64,000 nt of DNA. It comes from Hongsoonwoonella zoysiae. GTDB taxonomy: Bacteria; Pseudomonadota; Alphaproteobacteria; Rhizobiales; Stappiaceae. A model generated the notes under the pieces. It saw nothing but the letters and a program-made list of their open reading frames with translations, did not search any database and was not told the DNA's origin. The stretch spans positions 1-64,000 of the forward strand of contig NZ_JABRXF010000002.1 in the NCBI RefSeq assembly GCF_013266695.1. Direction: 5' to 3'. Position numbers and translations under genes: made by a program. Shown here in pieces: positions 17,153 to 25,817 of this stretch. Numbering within the stretch: position 1 is the first letter of the stretch; each line of letters begins with the position of its first letter.

Positions 17153-18685
17153 TTACATTACCGCGCCGATTTGCCAGGGCACGAATTCCACTCCGCCGAA
17201 ACCGAGAGTTTCGCTCTTTGTCTTCTCGCCTGAGGCGATGCGGATGAAATGCTCGAAAATCTCCCGGCCCTTTTCCTCCACGCTCGCGTCGCCTGAAACG
17301 ATGTCGCCGCAGTTGATGTCCATGTCCTCCTGCATGCGCTCGTACATTTCCGTGTTGGTTGCAAGTTTGATGCATGGCGTGGGCTTGTAACCGGAAACCG
17401 ACCCGCGCCCCGTCGTGAAGGCGACGAGCGTCGCCCCGGATGCGATCTGGCCGGTTACCGAACAGGGGTCGTAGCCTGGGCTGTCCATATAGAGAAACCC
17501 GCGTTGCGTGACCGGTTCGGCGAATTTCAAGACGTCCGTCAGCGGTGCCGTGCCACCCTTGGCGACTGCGCCGAGGGATTTTTCAAGGATGGTCGTCAAG
17601 CCGCCCCGTTTGTTGCCGGGGGACGGGTTGTTGTCCATCTCGCCGCCGTTGCGGGCGGTGTAATCCTCCCACCAGCGAATGCGCTCGATCAGCTTTTCAC
17701 CAACCTCCCGGCTGATGGCGCGGCGTGTCAGAAGGTGCTCGGCACCATAGATTTCCGGCGTTTCCGAAAGGATCGTCGTGCCGCCATGGCGCACGAGAAG
17801 GTCGGATGCGTGCCCCAATGCCGGGTTGGCGGTAATGCCGGAGTATCCGTCCGAACCGCCGCATTGCAGGCCGATGGTAAGGTGGCTTATGGGCGCCGGT
17901 GCCCGCGTAACCTGATTGGCGGCTTTCGCCATTTCTCGCAGGGCTTCAAGGCCTTGTTCGATCGTTTTGCGCGTGCCGCCGGACTGCTGGATGGTCATGT
18001 AGCGAAAGTTGCCGTCCTCGCGCATCCTCCTCTCGCCGATGAGATCGGGGATCTGCATGACCTCGCAGCCGAGGCCGATCAGGAGGATACCCGCGAAATT
18101 CGGATGCGCCGCGAAGCCTGACAATGTGCGAAAGAGAGTGCGATACCCCTCGTCCTTGGATGACATGCCACAGCCGGTCTGATGGGTGATCGGCACGACC
18201 CCGTCAATATTCGCGAATTCATCGCAAAGTCCGCTTCGTTCCGCGGCTTCGGCGATAAAGCGGGCGACGCTTCCCGAACAGTTCACCGACGTCAGGACGC
18301 CAAGGTAGTTGCGGGTGCCCACCTTGCCGTCCGCGCGATGGTATCCGTCGAAAAACCGTTCTTCCTCGATGACGGGAAGGGGAGTGGATTCGCTGGCATG
18401 GCCGTAATCACGGCTGTGATCGCCCATACCGAGGTTATGGGAATGGACGTGTGAGCCGGCGGGAATGTCTTCCTTGGCATAGCCGATAATCTGTCCGTAC
18501 CGCAGCACTGGACTTCCCTTCGCGATATCGGTGATCGCCAGTTTGTGGCCTCTTCCGATTTCATCACGCGTGACGACGGGAATGTCGTCGAGATTGGTAC
18601 CTTTAGCGAGATTCGCGAGGGCTACCGCGACGCTGTCTGACGGATTCAGACGGATCGCCTGATGTCCTGCGCTTGCCATGTCCAT
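17153..18685 (-). CDS. UxaA-family (altronate-type) sugar-acid dehydratase
   Basis: 510 residues: an N-terminal SAF-like domain (about 1-100) followed by the iron-dependent dehydratase domain with TSVNCSGSVARF, HQTGCGMSSKDEGY, GLGCEVMQIP and QCGGSDGYSGITANP, which carry the conserved cysteines. The C-terminal LGFGGVEFVPWQIGAVM is typical of altronate dehydratase. The start may be the ATG at 18679, better spaced from AAGGA. The family dehydrates D-altronate, galactarate and other aldonates. In this cluster, with an aldose dehydrogenase, a lactonase and a FucU homologue but no uronate isomerase or tagaturonate reductase, the likely substrate is L-fuconate or a similar acid. Divergent from the GntR regulator. 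Confidence 0.82.
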   Translation of the reverse strand: MDMASAGHQAIRLNPSDSVAVALANLAKGTNLDDIPVVTRDEIGRGHKLAITDIAKGSPVLRYGQIIGYAKEDIPAGSHVHSHNLGMGDHSRDYGHASESTPLPVIEEERFFDGYHRADGKVGTRNYLGVLTSVNCSGSVARFIAEAAERSGLCDEFANIDGVVPITHQTGCGMSSKDEGYRTLFRTLSGFAAHPNFAGILLIGLGCEVMQIPDLIGERRMREDGNFRYMTIQQSGGTRKTIEQGLEALREMAKAANQVTRAPAPISHLTIGLQCGGSDGYSGITANPALGHASDLLVRHGGTTILSETPEIYGAEHLLTRRAISREVGEKLIERIRWWEDYTARNGGEMDNNPSPGNKRGGLTTILEKSLGAVAKGGTAPLTDVLKFAEPVTQRGFLYMDSPGYDPCSVTGQIASGATLVAFTTGRGSVSGYKPTPCIKLATNTEMYERMQEDMDINCGDIVSGDASVEEKGREIFEHFIRIASGEKTKSETLGFGGVEFVPWQIGAVM

Positions 18686-18733
18686 GGTCCTTTTGTACTT
18701 CGGGCGGCAGTAGTTGACTCAATCTTACCTAAA

Positions 18734-18747
18734 GCTAACATGTTAGC
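18734..18747. promoter_or_regulatory. Operator copy 1: GCTAACATGTTAGC, between dehydratase and GntR regulator
   Basis: A perfect 14-base palindrome with core CTAACATGTTAG at 18735-18746, ending immediately before the ATG of the regulator. The same 12-base core occurs at 21382-21393 and 28953-28964. Each copy lies in a divergent promoter region of the same sugar cluster. The size and symmetry suit a GntR/FCD dimer. Confidence 0.8.
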
Positions 18748-19494
18748 ATGTTGCAAGGCCAAAGCGACCATATTCAAGAACAAGCGCCGGAAAGTGGACG
18801 ATTTCGCTCGCTCGATGCGTTTAGCGGATCGCTGGCGGCTCGCACATATATGTCCCTTCGTGAGGCGATCCTGGATTTGAGATGCAGGCCGGGAGAGCTG
18901 CTGCGCAAGGCGGAAATCTGTGAAACACTCGGCATATCGAGATCGCCTGCCGCAGAAGCGATCACTCGTCTCGCAGCGGAAGGTCTTGTGGATGTCATCC
19001 CGCAAGCCGGAACCTTCGTCGCCCGGTTTTCAATGGACGAAATACGTGAAGGCGCTTTTTTGCGGGAAGCGATAGAACTTGCCGCAATTGAGGCACTCGC
19101 GCCTGTCGTCGCCGATGAGCAATTGGTCCAACTGCGCAGGAACATCCGCGTTCAGGAAGTCCTGATCGAAGATGGGGACTACGCCGGTTTCTACAAGCTG
19201 GACCGCGAATTTCACGAGATGGTTCTTTCGTTCACGGGTTACCGGAAGTTGGGTCAGGTCGCTGAAAGCGCATGGGTGCATGTAAATCGCGCGCGGCGTC
19301 TCGTCTTGCCGGTACCCGGACGGGTTGCCGCCACGCTCGACGAACATCGGGCGATTTTGACGGCTTTGGAGAAACGGGACCCGGAACTCGCCCGCAAGGA
19401 AATGCGCGGCCATCTACGGCAACTCATGACTTTCCTTGCCCCGCTGGAAAAGGAACACCCCGATCTTTTCGAACCGAAAAAGTCAAACGTCTAA
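18748..19494 (+). CDS. GntR-family (FadR/FCD subfamily) transcriptional regulator of the sugar regulon
   Basis: 248 residues. The winged helix-turn-helix covers about residues 32-95 (SLREAILDLRCRPGELL, EICETLGISRSPAAEAITRL, DVIPQAGTFV). The C-terminal FCD ligand domain spans about 105-230 with DREFHEMVLSFTGYRKL, supplying the metal-binding aspartate and histidines. The operator ends at the first base before the ATG, and no ribosome binding site is visible, so the message may be leaderless or the true start may be a downstream codon; only TTG 18751 is close. The position suggests autoregulation. It converges with the lactonase gene, overlapping 12 bases. Confidence 0.87.
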   Translation: MLQGQSDHIQEQAPESGRFRSLDAFSGSLAARTYMSLREAILDLRCRPGELLRKAEICETLGISRSPAAEAITRLAAEGLVDVIPQAGTFVARFSMDEIREGAFLREAIELAAIEALAPVVADEQLVQLRRNIRVQEVLIEDGDYAGFYKLDREFHEMVLSFTGYRKLGQVAESAWVHVNRARRLVLPVPGRVAATLDEHRAILTALEKRDPELARKEMRGHLRQLMTFLAPLEKEHPDLFEPKKSNV

Positions 19495-20325
19495 ACGGTA
19501 AAATTCGGCGGCGGTCTCTCCAAATACTCTCTGCCTTTCTTTGTTCGAGAGGTGAGACGTCAGGTCTTCTGCGATTTTCCTCCAATCGGAATATTCCGCC
19601 CGCAGCCGGCAAACCGGCCAGTCCGATCCCCACATCACGCGCTCAGCACCGAATGCGGATAGCACATGCTCCGCATAGGGCTTCAGATCTTCCAGCATCC
19701 AGTTTTGCGAGGCTTCGGTGACCAACCCGGACAGCTTGCAGCAGGCTTTCGTCTCATTTGCTAGCTGTGACATTCCGTTCGCCCAATGCTGGAAACTCTC
19801 GGGTGAATGATTGCGAATTTCCGGCTTCATACAGTGATCGATAACGGTTCGCATTTCCGGATAGCGCTTCAGGATGGTCAGAAAGTTTTCCAGATGGATC
19901 GGAAATCCGAGCGCGTCGAACGTCAGGTCCAGCTCGTTCAAGGCTTCGAAGCCCCATTGCACATCCGCGCGCAACATCCAGTCCTTATCCGGAATGTCCT
20001 GGATCATGGGACGGACCCCGCGAAACTTCGGATGCCGGGCAAGTCGCTCCAGTTGTCTGCGGTCTTCCGGGCGCTCGAAATCCACCCAACCGACGACGCC
20101 TGCGACATGCGCCGTCGCATCGGCAATGCCGAGCAAATATTCGGTCTCTTCGATCGAGGGGGCGGCCTGGACGAGCACCGTCGCCTCGATCTCGTGCCTT
20201 GCCAGTCCCGGCGAGAGATCGGCAGGCATATAGATGCGGGTGAGAACCTTATCGTCCTTGGGCATCCAGCCGTAATCGCCCCGAGCCGGGTTCCAGTAAT
20301 GCTGATGAGCGTCCACCTGAGTCAA
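19483..20325 (-). CDS. Amidohydrolase-family sugar lactonase (L-fuconolactonase-like)
   Basis: 280 residues. Metal-site motifs are DAHQHYWN near the N-terminus, a histidine in GFPIHLENF, VIDHCMKPEI, and the terminal MWGSDWPVCRL with the catalytic aspartate. These match the COG3618 family, which includes L-fuconolactonase and L-rhamnonolactonase. It would hydrolyse the lactone produced by the neighbouring aldose dehydrogenase to the free aldonate for the dehydratase. It is ten bases downstream of the aldo/keto reductase gene on the same strand. The specific lactone is inferred. Confidence 0.85.
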   Translation of the reverse strand: MTQVDAHQHYWNPARGDYGWMPKDDKVLTRIYMPADLSPGLARHEIEATVLVQAAPSIEETEYLLGIADATAHVAGVVGWVDFERPEDRRQLERLARHPKFRGVRPMIQDIPDKDWMLRADVQWGFEALNELDLTFDALGFPIHLENFLTILKRYPEMRTVIDHCMKPEIRNHSPESFQHWANGMSQLANETKACCKLSGLVTEASQNWMLEDLKPYAEHVLSAFGAERVMWGSDWPVCRLRAEYSDWRKIAEDLTSHLSNKERQRVFGETAAEFYRLDV

Positions 20326-20335
20326 GTCGTTCTCC

Positions 20336-21364
20336 TCAAGGGGTTGGGGCGTCCTGCCTCAGCAGGCCTTCGCTTTTCAGATCGGCCCAAAGGGCTGGTG
20401 GAATATCCGCCTTGCTCGCTGAAAGATTGGAGCGCATTTCCTCAACACCCTGACCGCCGGGAATAATGGAAACGACCGCAGGATGGTGCAGCGGAAATTG
20501 GAAGGCCGCATCCAGCATGCGCACGCCGTGGCGCTCGCACACCGCTTCTATCTTGCCGACACGATCCAGAATTTCTGGCGGGGCGGGGTCGTAGTTGTAG
20601 AAAGCTCCTTGGCGCGGCCCGGTCGCCAGGATGCCGGAGTTGTACGGCCCGCCGATCACGATGCCGATGCCACGCTCCGCGCAAAGCGGAAGGAAACTGT
20701 CGAGAGCTTCCTGTTCCAGAAGGGTATAGCGGCCGGCAAGCAGGAACAGGTCGAAGTCGCCGCGCTCTGCCATCCATTGGCAGGATTGCCATTCGTTCAC
20801 GCCGGCGCCGAAGGCACGGATAACGCCATGGTCCCTGAGCGAGAGCATCGCCTTGTAGCCGCCGGCAATCAGTTCGTTTAGCTTTTCGTCGAGCGCGCTT
20901 TGCGTTCCGTGGTTGAAGACATCAAGATCGTGGGCGTAGAGAATATCGACACGGTCGACGCCAAGGCGTTCCAGGGAAAATTCAAGTGAACGCATCACTC
21001 CGTCATAGGTGTAGTCGTAGATTTCCTTCCGGTTTGGCACATCGAACCACTTGCCGATGCCGTCGCGCGTTTCCGCAGTCGCCGGGCTCAAAAGCCGGCC
21101 GACCTTTGTGGATAGAACGTATTCATCGCGTGGCTTTCCGCGGAGAAAACGGTTCAATCGTGTTTCGGAAAGGCCGAGGCCGTAAAGGGGCGCGGTGTCG
21201 AAGTAGCGCACGCCAGATTCCCACGCCAATGCAAGTATGGCGTCGGCTTCCTCATCCGTAATCGACCGATATAGGTTGCCGAGTGGTGCGCTGCCGAACC
21301 CCAGTTCGGTGAATGTCAGGCCGCCATTGCCGATCCTGTCCCAGTGGCGTGTCGCGATGCTCAT
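20336..21364 (-). CDS. Aldo/keto reductase, D-threo-aldose (L-fucose) 1-dehydrogenase type
   Basis: 342 residues from ATG 21364, chosen for the GGGAG ribosome binding site; the frame continues upstream to 21427 across the operator. Catalytic tetrad strings are FDTAPLYG, STKVGR and YAHDLD. The overall pattern ITDEEADAILALAWESGVRYFDTAPLYG fits the family of L-fucose/D-threo-aldose dehydrogenase and pyridoxal 4-dehydrogenase. It would oxidise the pyranose or furanose at C1 to a lactone with NAD(P)+. Lactonase gene follows directly. An operator palindrome lies 18 bases upstream. Confidence 0.84.
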   Translation of the reverse strand: MSIATRHWDRIGNGGLTFTELGFGSAPLGNLYRSITDEEADAILALAWESGVRYFDTAPLYGLGLSETRLNRFLRGKPRDEYVLSTKVGRLLSPATAETRDGIGKWFDVPNRKEIYDYTYDGVMRSLEFSLERLGVDRVDILYAHDLDVFNHGTQSALDEKLNELIAGGYKAMLSLRDHGVIRAFGAGVNEWQSCQWMAERGDFDLFLLAGRYTLLEQEALDSFLPLCAERGIGIVIGGPYNSGILATGPRQGAFYNYDPAPPEILDRVGKIEAVCERHGVRMLDAAFQFPLHHPAVVSIIPGGQGVEEMRSNLSASKADIPPALWADLKSEGLLRQDAPTP

Positions 21365-21381
21365 AAATCTCTCCCTGTTTT

Positions 21382-21393
21382 CTAACATGTTAG
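21382..21393. promoter_or_regulatory. Operator copy 2: CTAACATGTTAG, between aldose dehydrogenase and BtpA genes
   Basis: The second exact copy of the 12-base palindrome, in the divergent region between the minus-strand aldo/keto reductase (start 21364) and the plus-strand BtpA gene (start 21465). It can serve both directions. Confidence 0.8.
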
Positions 21394-21464
21394 TATGATT
21401 ATTATTGGGAACCAATGGGTTCAGCATCGGGTTCGCTAAAAATTAACGTCGGGAGGAAGGCTGC

Positions 21465-22277
21465 ATGAACCGGTTTCAAAGCGTGTTCGGGCGAAAGAAG
21501 CCGGTAATCGCGATGGTACACCTCGGCGCGTTGCCGGGCACTCCGCTCCATGATCGGGAGTCTGGCCTCGAAGGTCTGGTCGAGGGTGCGCGCGCCGACC
21601 TTTCAGCCCTGCAGGTGGCAGGCTTCGATGCTGTGATGTTTGGCAACGAGAATGACCGGCCTTATGAATTTAAGGTCGATACCGCGTCAACTGCGACAAT
21701 GGCCTATGTGATCGGGCGCCTGCGCGACGAAATCACCGTTCCCTTCGGCGTGAACGTGCTTTGGGACCCGATGAGCACGGTTGCGCTTGCCGCCGCGACG
21801 GGTGCCCGGTTCGTGCGGGAAATCTTCACCGGCACCTACGCGTCGGACATGGGTGTGTGGAAGCCTGATGCGGGTGCGGCCATGCGCTATCGCAATCGGT
21901 TGGGAGGTGACGACGTGGCCATGTTCTACAATGTCTCTGCCGAGTTTGCGGACAGCCTCGACCTGCGTTCCTTGCCGGATCGCGCAAGAAGCGCGGTCTT
22001 TTCCAGCATTCCGGATGCGGTGCTGGTGTCCGGTCAGATCACAGGCGAGGCCGCCGCGCTTTCGGATCTTGAATCGGTAAAAGCAGTTCTTCCCGAAACA
22101 CCCGTTTTGGCGAACACCGGCGTAAAGCATGAAACCATTGCGGATGTGCTGAAAGTGGCGGATGGCTGCATCGTCGGGTCCGCGTTGAAAGTCGATGGCA
22201 ACACATGGAAGCCGGTCGACGCCGACCGTGCGGCTGATTTCATGCAGCGCGCGAGAGCTGCGCGGGGTGAAGCCTGA
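21465..22277 (+). CDS. BtpA/SgcQ-family TIM-barrel protein of unknown reaction
   Basis: 270 residues, start ATG with GGGAGGAAGG upstream. It matches the BtpA family: MVHLGALPGTPLHD near residue 18, GFDAVMFGNENDRPY, PFGVNVLWDPMS, a central ATGARFVREIFTGTYASDMG, and a C-terminal IVGSALKVDGNTWKPVD. The fold is a (beta/alpha)8 barrel with a phosphate-binding-like C-terminal loop. The cyanobacterial BtpA was linked to photosystem I accumulation, while E. coli SgcQ sits in a sugar operon with an M42-type peptidase homologue. The following gene overlaps by one base and is also of that M42 type, so an enzymatic role on a sugar or sugar phosphate is likely. Reaction not known to me. Confidence 0.85.
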   Translation: MNRFQSVFGRKKPVIAMVHLGALPGTPLHDRESGLEGLVEGARADLSALQVAGFDAVMFGNENDRPYEFKVDTASTATMAYVIGRLRDEITVPFGVNVLWDPMSTVALAAATGARFVREIFTGTYASDMGVWKPDAGAAMRYRNRLGGDDVAMFYNVSAEFADSLDLRSLPDRARSAVFSSIPDAVLVSGQITGEAAALSDLESVKAVLPETPVLANTGVKHETIADVLKVADGCIVGSALKVDGNTWKPVDADRAADFMQRARAARGEA

Positions 22278-23380
22278 TGAAGGACCGGCTCCGCTCCAAT
22301 CTGAGCGACCTCATGATGATCCCGGGACTGAGCGGGCATGAGGATCGTGTGCGCAGGTGGATCGCCGAACGCCTTCGTGTGGATGGCATTGGATGCCGAT
22401 CGGATCGCATCGGTAACCTCATCGCTTCGTTCGAAGGCGATACCGCACTGCCCTCCGTCATGGTCTTCGCACATATGGACCAACTCGGCTTCATCGTCAG
22501 AAAAGTCGAGGAAAACGGCCTGATCCGCGTCGAGCGGCTGGGCGGGGTTCCGGAACGTGCGCTGGCGTCCCAGGCGGTTTTGCTTTGCGGAAGAAACGGC
22601 TGCGACGTTCCGGGCGTGCTCTACAACAAGAGCCACCATGCGACTTCTCCGGAAGAGAAATACACCGTCCTGAAGGCGGCGGACTTGCGGATAGACACCG
22701 GACATTCGTCGAAGTCAGAGGTTGAAGCTGCCGGTATCACGATTGGGACCCCGGTGGTCTACAGGCCGAATGTCTTCGAATTGGCCGGGAACCGGATTGC
22801 CGGTACCAGCGTTGATGACCGCGCTGGTTGTGCCGTACTGATGGAGATAGCGAGCGCGTTGAAGGATCGAAAAACCGGGCCAACGGTTCACCTCGTTTTC
22901 TCCGTTCAAGAGGAATTCAACCTTCGGGGCGCCGTGGTCGCTGCGCAAACGCTCAAGCCTGATATCGCCATCCAGATCGACCTTATGCTCGCGACTGACA
23001 CGCCCGAAATGGCGGATCGCGGCGATATGCGTCTCGGCGGCGGGCCGGGCCTGAGCCTTTATTCGTTTCACGGGCGCGGCACGCTCAATGGCGTCATCCC
23101 GCATCCTTCGGCGGTTCGTTTGCTTGAGGAAACGTCGGTTACGGCGGGAGTGCTTTTGCAACGCAGCGCGCAGGTGGGTGTACTGACCGACCTTTCGTAC
23201 GTTCAATTGATCGGTGAAGGGGTTGTCTCGGTCGATGTCGGTTTTCCGATGCGCTACTCGCATTCGAGCCTCGAAGTCTGTGACCTCGGAGACCTCGAAG
23301 GACTTGCCAGATTGCTGATTGCCGCGCTCGCAAGAATTGGCGGCGATTTCGAACTTGGGCGCGACGGGGAGGGTGCATGA
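22277..23380 (+). CDS. M42-family (SgcX/FrvX-like) metallohydrolase homologue
   Basis: 367 residues. M42 aminopeptidase motifs: MVFAHMDQLGF (metal histidine and aspartate), GTSVDDRAGCAVL, VQEEFNLRGA (catalytic glutamates), and MRYSHSSLEV near the C-terminus. Several M42 members sit in sugar operons (SgcX, FrvX) without a proven peptide substrate. The start overlaps the BtpA stop and the end overlaps the kinase start (ATGA), so the three are co-translated. The role may be cleaving an amide- or glycosyl-linked sugar, but that is speculation. Confidence 0.83.
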   Translation: MKDRLRSNLSDLMMIPGLSGHEDRVRRWIAERLRVDGIGCRSDRIGNLIASFEGDTALPSVMVFAHMDQLGFIVRKVEENGLIRVERLGGVPERALASQAVLLCGRNGCDVPGVLYNKSHHATSPEEKYTVLKAADLRIDTGHSSKSEVEAAGITIGTPVVYRPNVFELAGNRIAGTSVDDRAGCAVLMEIASALKDRKTGPTVHLVFSVQEEFNLRGAVVAAQTLKPDIAIQIDLMLATDTPEMADRGDMRLGGGPGLSLYSFHGRGTLNGVIPHPSAVRLLEETSVTAGVLLQRSAQVGVLTDLSYVQLIGEGVVSVDVGFPMRYSHSSLEVCDLGDLEGLARLLIAALARIGGDFELGRDGEGA

Positions 23381-24876
23381 GCTATACGCTCGGTATTGAT
23401 ATCGGAACTTTTGAATCCAAGGGCGTTATCGTCGATGAGGCTGGCGAAATCGTCGCCAGTGCCGCTTCGCCGCACAAGATGATCGTGCCCCGGCCGGGTT
23501 GGGCGGAACACCGGGCGGACGAGGATTGGTGGCATGATTTCAAGACCATTAGCCGAAAGCTTCTGGATACTTCAGGCATAGATCCATCCGATATCCGTTG
23601 TGTCGCGACCAGCGCCATCGGCCCTTGCATGCTGCCGGTCGACGAAGCCGGAATACCTTTGATGAACGGTGTTCTTTACGGCGTCGATACGAGGGCGGAG
23701 CAGGAAATTGTCGAACTGACGGATAACCTTGGCGCGGATAAAATCCTCGAGCGATGCGGCAATGCGCTGACCTCGCAGTCCGTCGGGCCGAAGATTCTCT
23801 GGCTGAAGCGGAACCGACCGGAGATTTATGAAAAAGCCGCGAAGTTCCTGACTTCTACGAGTTATGTCGTTTTTCGCCTCACGGGCGAATATGTCATCGA
23901 CCACTACACGGCGGCCAATTTCTCTCCGCTTTATGATGTCCGTATGCAAGACTGGGCTGCGGACCTTTCGGATGGAATTGCCGATCCCTCTCGCCTGCCA
24001 CGCCTCATGTGGTCGACGGAGATCGCGGGCCGCATATCGGCTCAAGCCGCAGCCGAAACGGGGCTGGCGGAAGGCACGCCGGTGACCGCCGGCACGATCG
24101 ATGCGGCAGCGGAAGCGGTGAGCGTTGGAGTGCACGAACCCGGCGATATGATGATGATGTACGGCTCCACCGTGTTCATCATCCTGGTGACGGGGGAGCG
24201 CGTGCAGGACAGCCGCCTGTGGTACGCGCCCTGGCTATATCCCGGCACTCATGCATCTATGGCCGGCCTTGCCACAAGCGGAACCTTGACCCACTGGTTT
24301 CGAGACGAATTCGCCGCAGAACTTTCGAAAGACGCTGCCTTTGCGGCACTCGCGGAAGAGGCAAGAGGCTCGCCCAAGGGCGCGAAGGGCCTGATCATGT
24401 TGCCTTATTTTTCGGGTGAGCGAACGCCGATACATGACCCTTTGGCGAAAGGCGCGTTCTTTGGTCTCAACCTCACGCATGGGCGCGGCGATCTTTATCG
24501 TGCGCTCCTGGAAGGTATCGCCTATGGCACCGGGCATGTGATCGAGACCTATCGGGAGGCCGGGCAAGCACCTGCCCGCATCCTTGCTGTCGGTGGTGGC
24601 ACGAAGAACGACGTCTGGCTGCAGGCTACATCGGATATCGGCGGGCTTGACCAGATCGTCTGCGAGAAGACGGTGGGTGCTGCCTATGGCGATGCATTTC
24701 TGGCAGCTGTCGCGATCGGGGCGGCGGCACCAGAGGACATCCTGCTCTGGAACCCGCCAGATTCCACGATCAAGGCGGAAGAACATGCCGTCTACAAGAG
24801 CCAGTACAAGCTGTTTCGGGAGCTTTACGAAAGCACCAAACACATCGCTGCCGCCCTCGGCGAGAGCGCTGATTAA
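23377..24876 (+). CDS. FGGY-family carbohydrate kinase (xylulokinase-like)
   Basis: 499 residues, normal for FGGY kinases. N-terminal phosphate loop is LGIDIGTFESKGVIVDEAG. The sugar-site region contains GWAEHRADEDWWHDF; the C-terminal ATP domain has GTIDAAAEAVSVGVHEPGD, MYGSTVFI, LPYFSGERTPIHDP and AVGGGTKNDVWLQATSDI. The likely substrates are ketoses or polyols (xylulose, fuculose, ribulose). It is the last gene of the BtpA operon and converges with the ABC permease gene. A kinase is not needed for the oxidative route, so it may serve a parallel branch. Confidence 0.87.
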   Translation: MSYTLGIDIGTFESKGVIVDEAGEIVASAASPHKMIVPRPGWAEHRADEDWWHDFKTISRKLLDTSGIDPSDIRCVATSAIGPCMLPVDEAGIPLMNGVLYGVDTRAEQEIVELTDNLGADKILERCGNALTSQSVGPKILWLKRNRPEIYEKAAKFLTSTSYVVFRLTGEYVIDHYTAANFSPLYDVRMQDWAADLSDGIADPSRLPRLMWSTEIAGRISAQAAAETGLAEGTPVTAGTIDAAAEAVSVGVHEPGDMMMMYGSTVFIILVTGERVQDSRLWYAPWLYPGTHASMAGLATSGTLTHWFRDEFAAELSKDAAFAALAEEARGSPKGAKGLIMLPYFSGERTPIHDPLAKGAFFGLNLTHGRGDLYRALLEGIAYGTGHVIETYREAGQAPARILAVGGGTKNDVWLQATSDIGGLDQIVCEKTVGAAYGDAFLAAVAIGAAAPEDILLWNPPDSTIKAEEHAVYKSQYKLFRELYESTKHIAAALGESAD

Positions 24877-24895
24877 CGCGCTCCGGTCCGAATTT

Positions 24896-25816
24896 TTATT
24901 TCACCGCGCCGGCGGCCATGCCCTTGATGATGTAACGCTCCAGCACGATGCCGATAATGATCAGCGGCAGGATCGCGGCCGTGCTGAGCGCTGCCATCGC
25001 CCACCAGTTGATTCCCTGGCTGCCCGTCTGGCTTGCGACCATGACGGGCAGCGTCTTGGCGTCCGTCGAGGTCAGAAGAGCCGCGAAGAAATATTCGTTC
25101 CAGGTGAGCACGAGGCAGAGGATGAAGGCGGCGACCATGCCTGGAAGGGCGATCGGCAGCACGATCGTCAGGAAAGCGCCCCAGATTGAAAGACCATCCA
25201 CGAGAGCTGCTTCCTCAAGCTCGACGGGAATTGAAGAAAACTGGTCTCGCATGATCCAGATGACGATCGGCAGCACCGTCAGCGTATAGAGCATGACGAG
25301 GCCGATACTCGTATCCAGAAGGTCCAACTGCTTGTAAAGCACGAGGAACGGAAGGGCGAGAACGACTGGTGGAAGGATAAGCTGGCTCAGGAAAAAAAAG
25401 GAAATATCGGGGTTTCGCATGAAGCCGAAACGGTAGCGAAAGCGGCTCAGGCCATAGGCCGCCATGCTGCCGAGGATGACGGCGAGTGTCGAGGAGGCGA
25501 GAGCTGAAATCGTGGAATTCGTGAAGCGTTTCAGAAATTCTTCGCGCACGGTCGATTCCGCCCAGATCGTGTCGGGCGAAAGGCCAAGCGATTTCCAGCC
25601 GAGCCATCTCGGCGTGAAGTCGACAAGAGGCACCAGATGCCCCTGCATGACGTTCGGCGCCATCTTGAAGGAGGTCGTGATCGTCCAGTAGATCGGAAAC
25701 AGGCAGACCACGGTCCAGAAAATCAGGATGCCATAGACCGCGACTCTTCCGGAAAACCAGCGCGTTTTCTGAAGCAGGTCGAATTCGCTATCGTGGAAAA
25801 TCTGCTTGTCGGACAT
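24896..25816 (-). CDS. Carbohydrate ABC transporter permease (MalG-type)
   Basis: 306 residues with six predicted membrane helices. The EAA loop that docks on the ATPase is ELEEAALVDGLSIWGAF. It is one base downstream of the MalF-type permease. An unusual N-terminal cytoplasmic extension of about 28 residues precedes the first helix. With the MalF-type partner it forms the importer pore; the ATPase is encoded on the other strand at 29036. Confidence 0.92.
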   Translation of the reverse strand: MSDKQIFHDSEFDLLQKTRWFSGRVAVYGILIFWTVVCLFPIYWTITTSFKMAPNVMQGHLVPLVDFTPRWLGWKSLGLSPDTIWAESTVREEFLKRFTNSTISALASSTLAVILGSMAAYGLSRFRYRFGFMRNPDISFFFLSQLILPPVVLALPFLVLYKQLDLLDTSIGLVMLYTLTVLPIVIWIMRDQFSSIPVELEEAALVDGLSIWGAFLTIVLPIALPGMVAAFILCLVLTWNEYFFAALLTSTDAKTLPVMVASQTGSQGINWWAMAALSTAAILPLIIIGIVLERYIIKGMAAGAVK

Positions 25817-25817
25817 C

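Noticed and set aside
17153-18685. Reading the UxaA homologue as true altronate dehydratase of the glucuronate/galacturonate pathway
   Set aside because: No uronate isomerase, tagaturonate or fructuronate reductase is nearby; the neighbours fit oxidation of a free sugar through a lactone.
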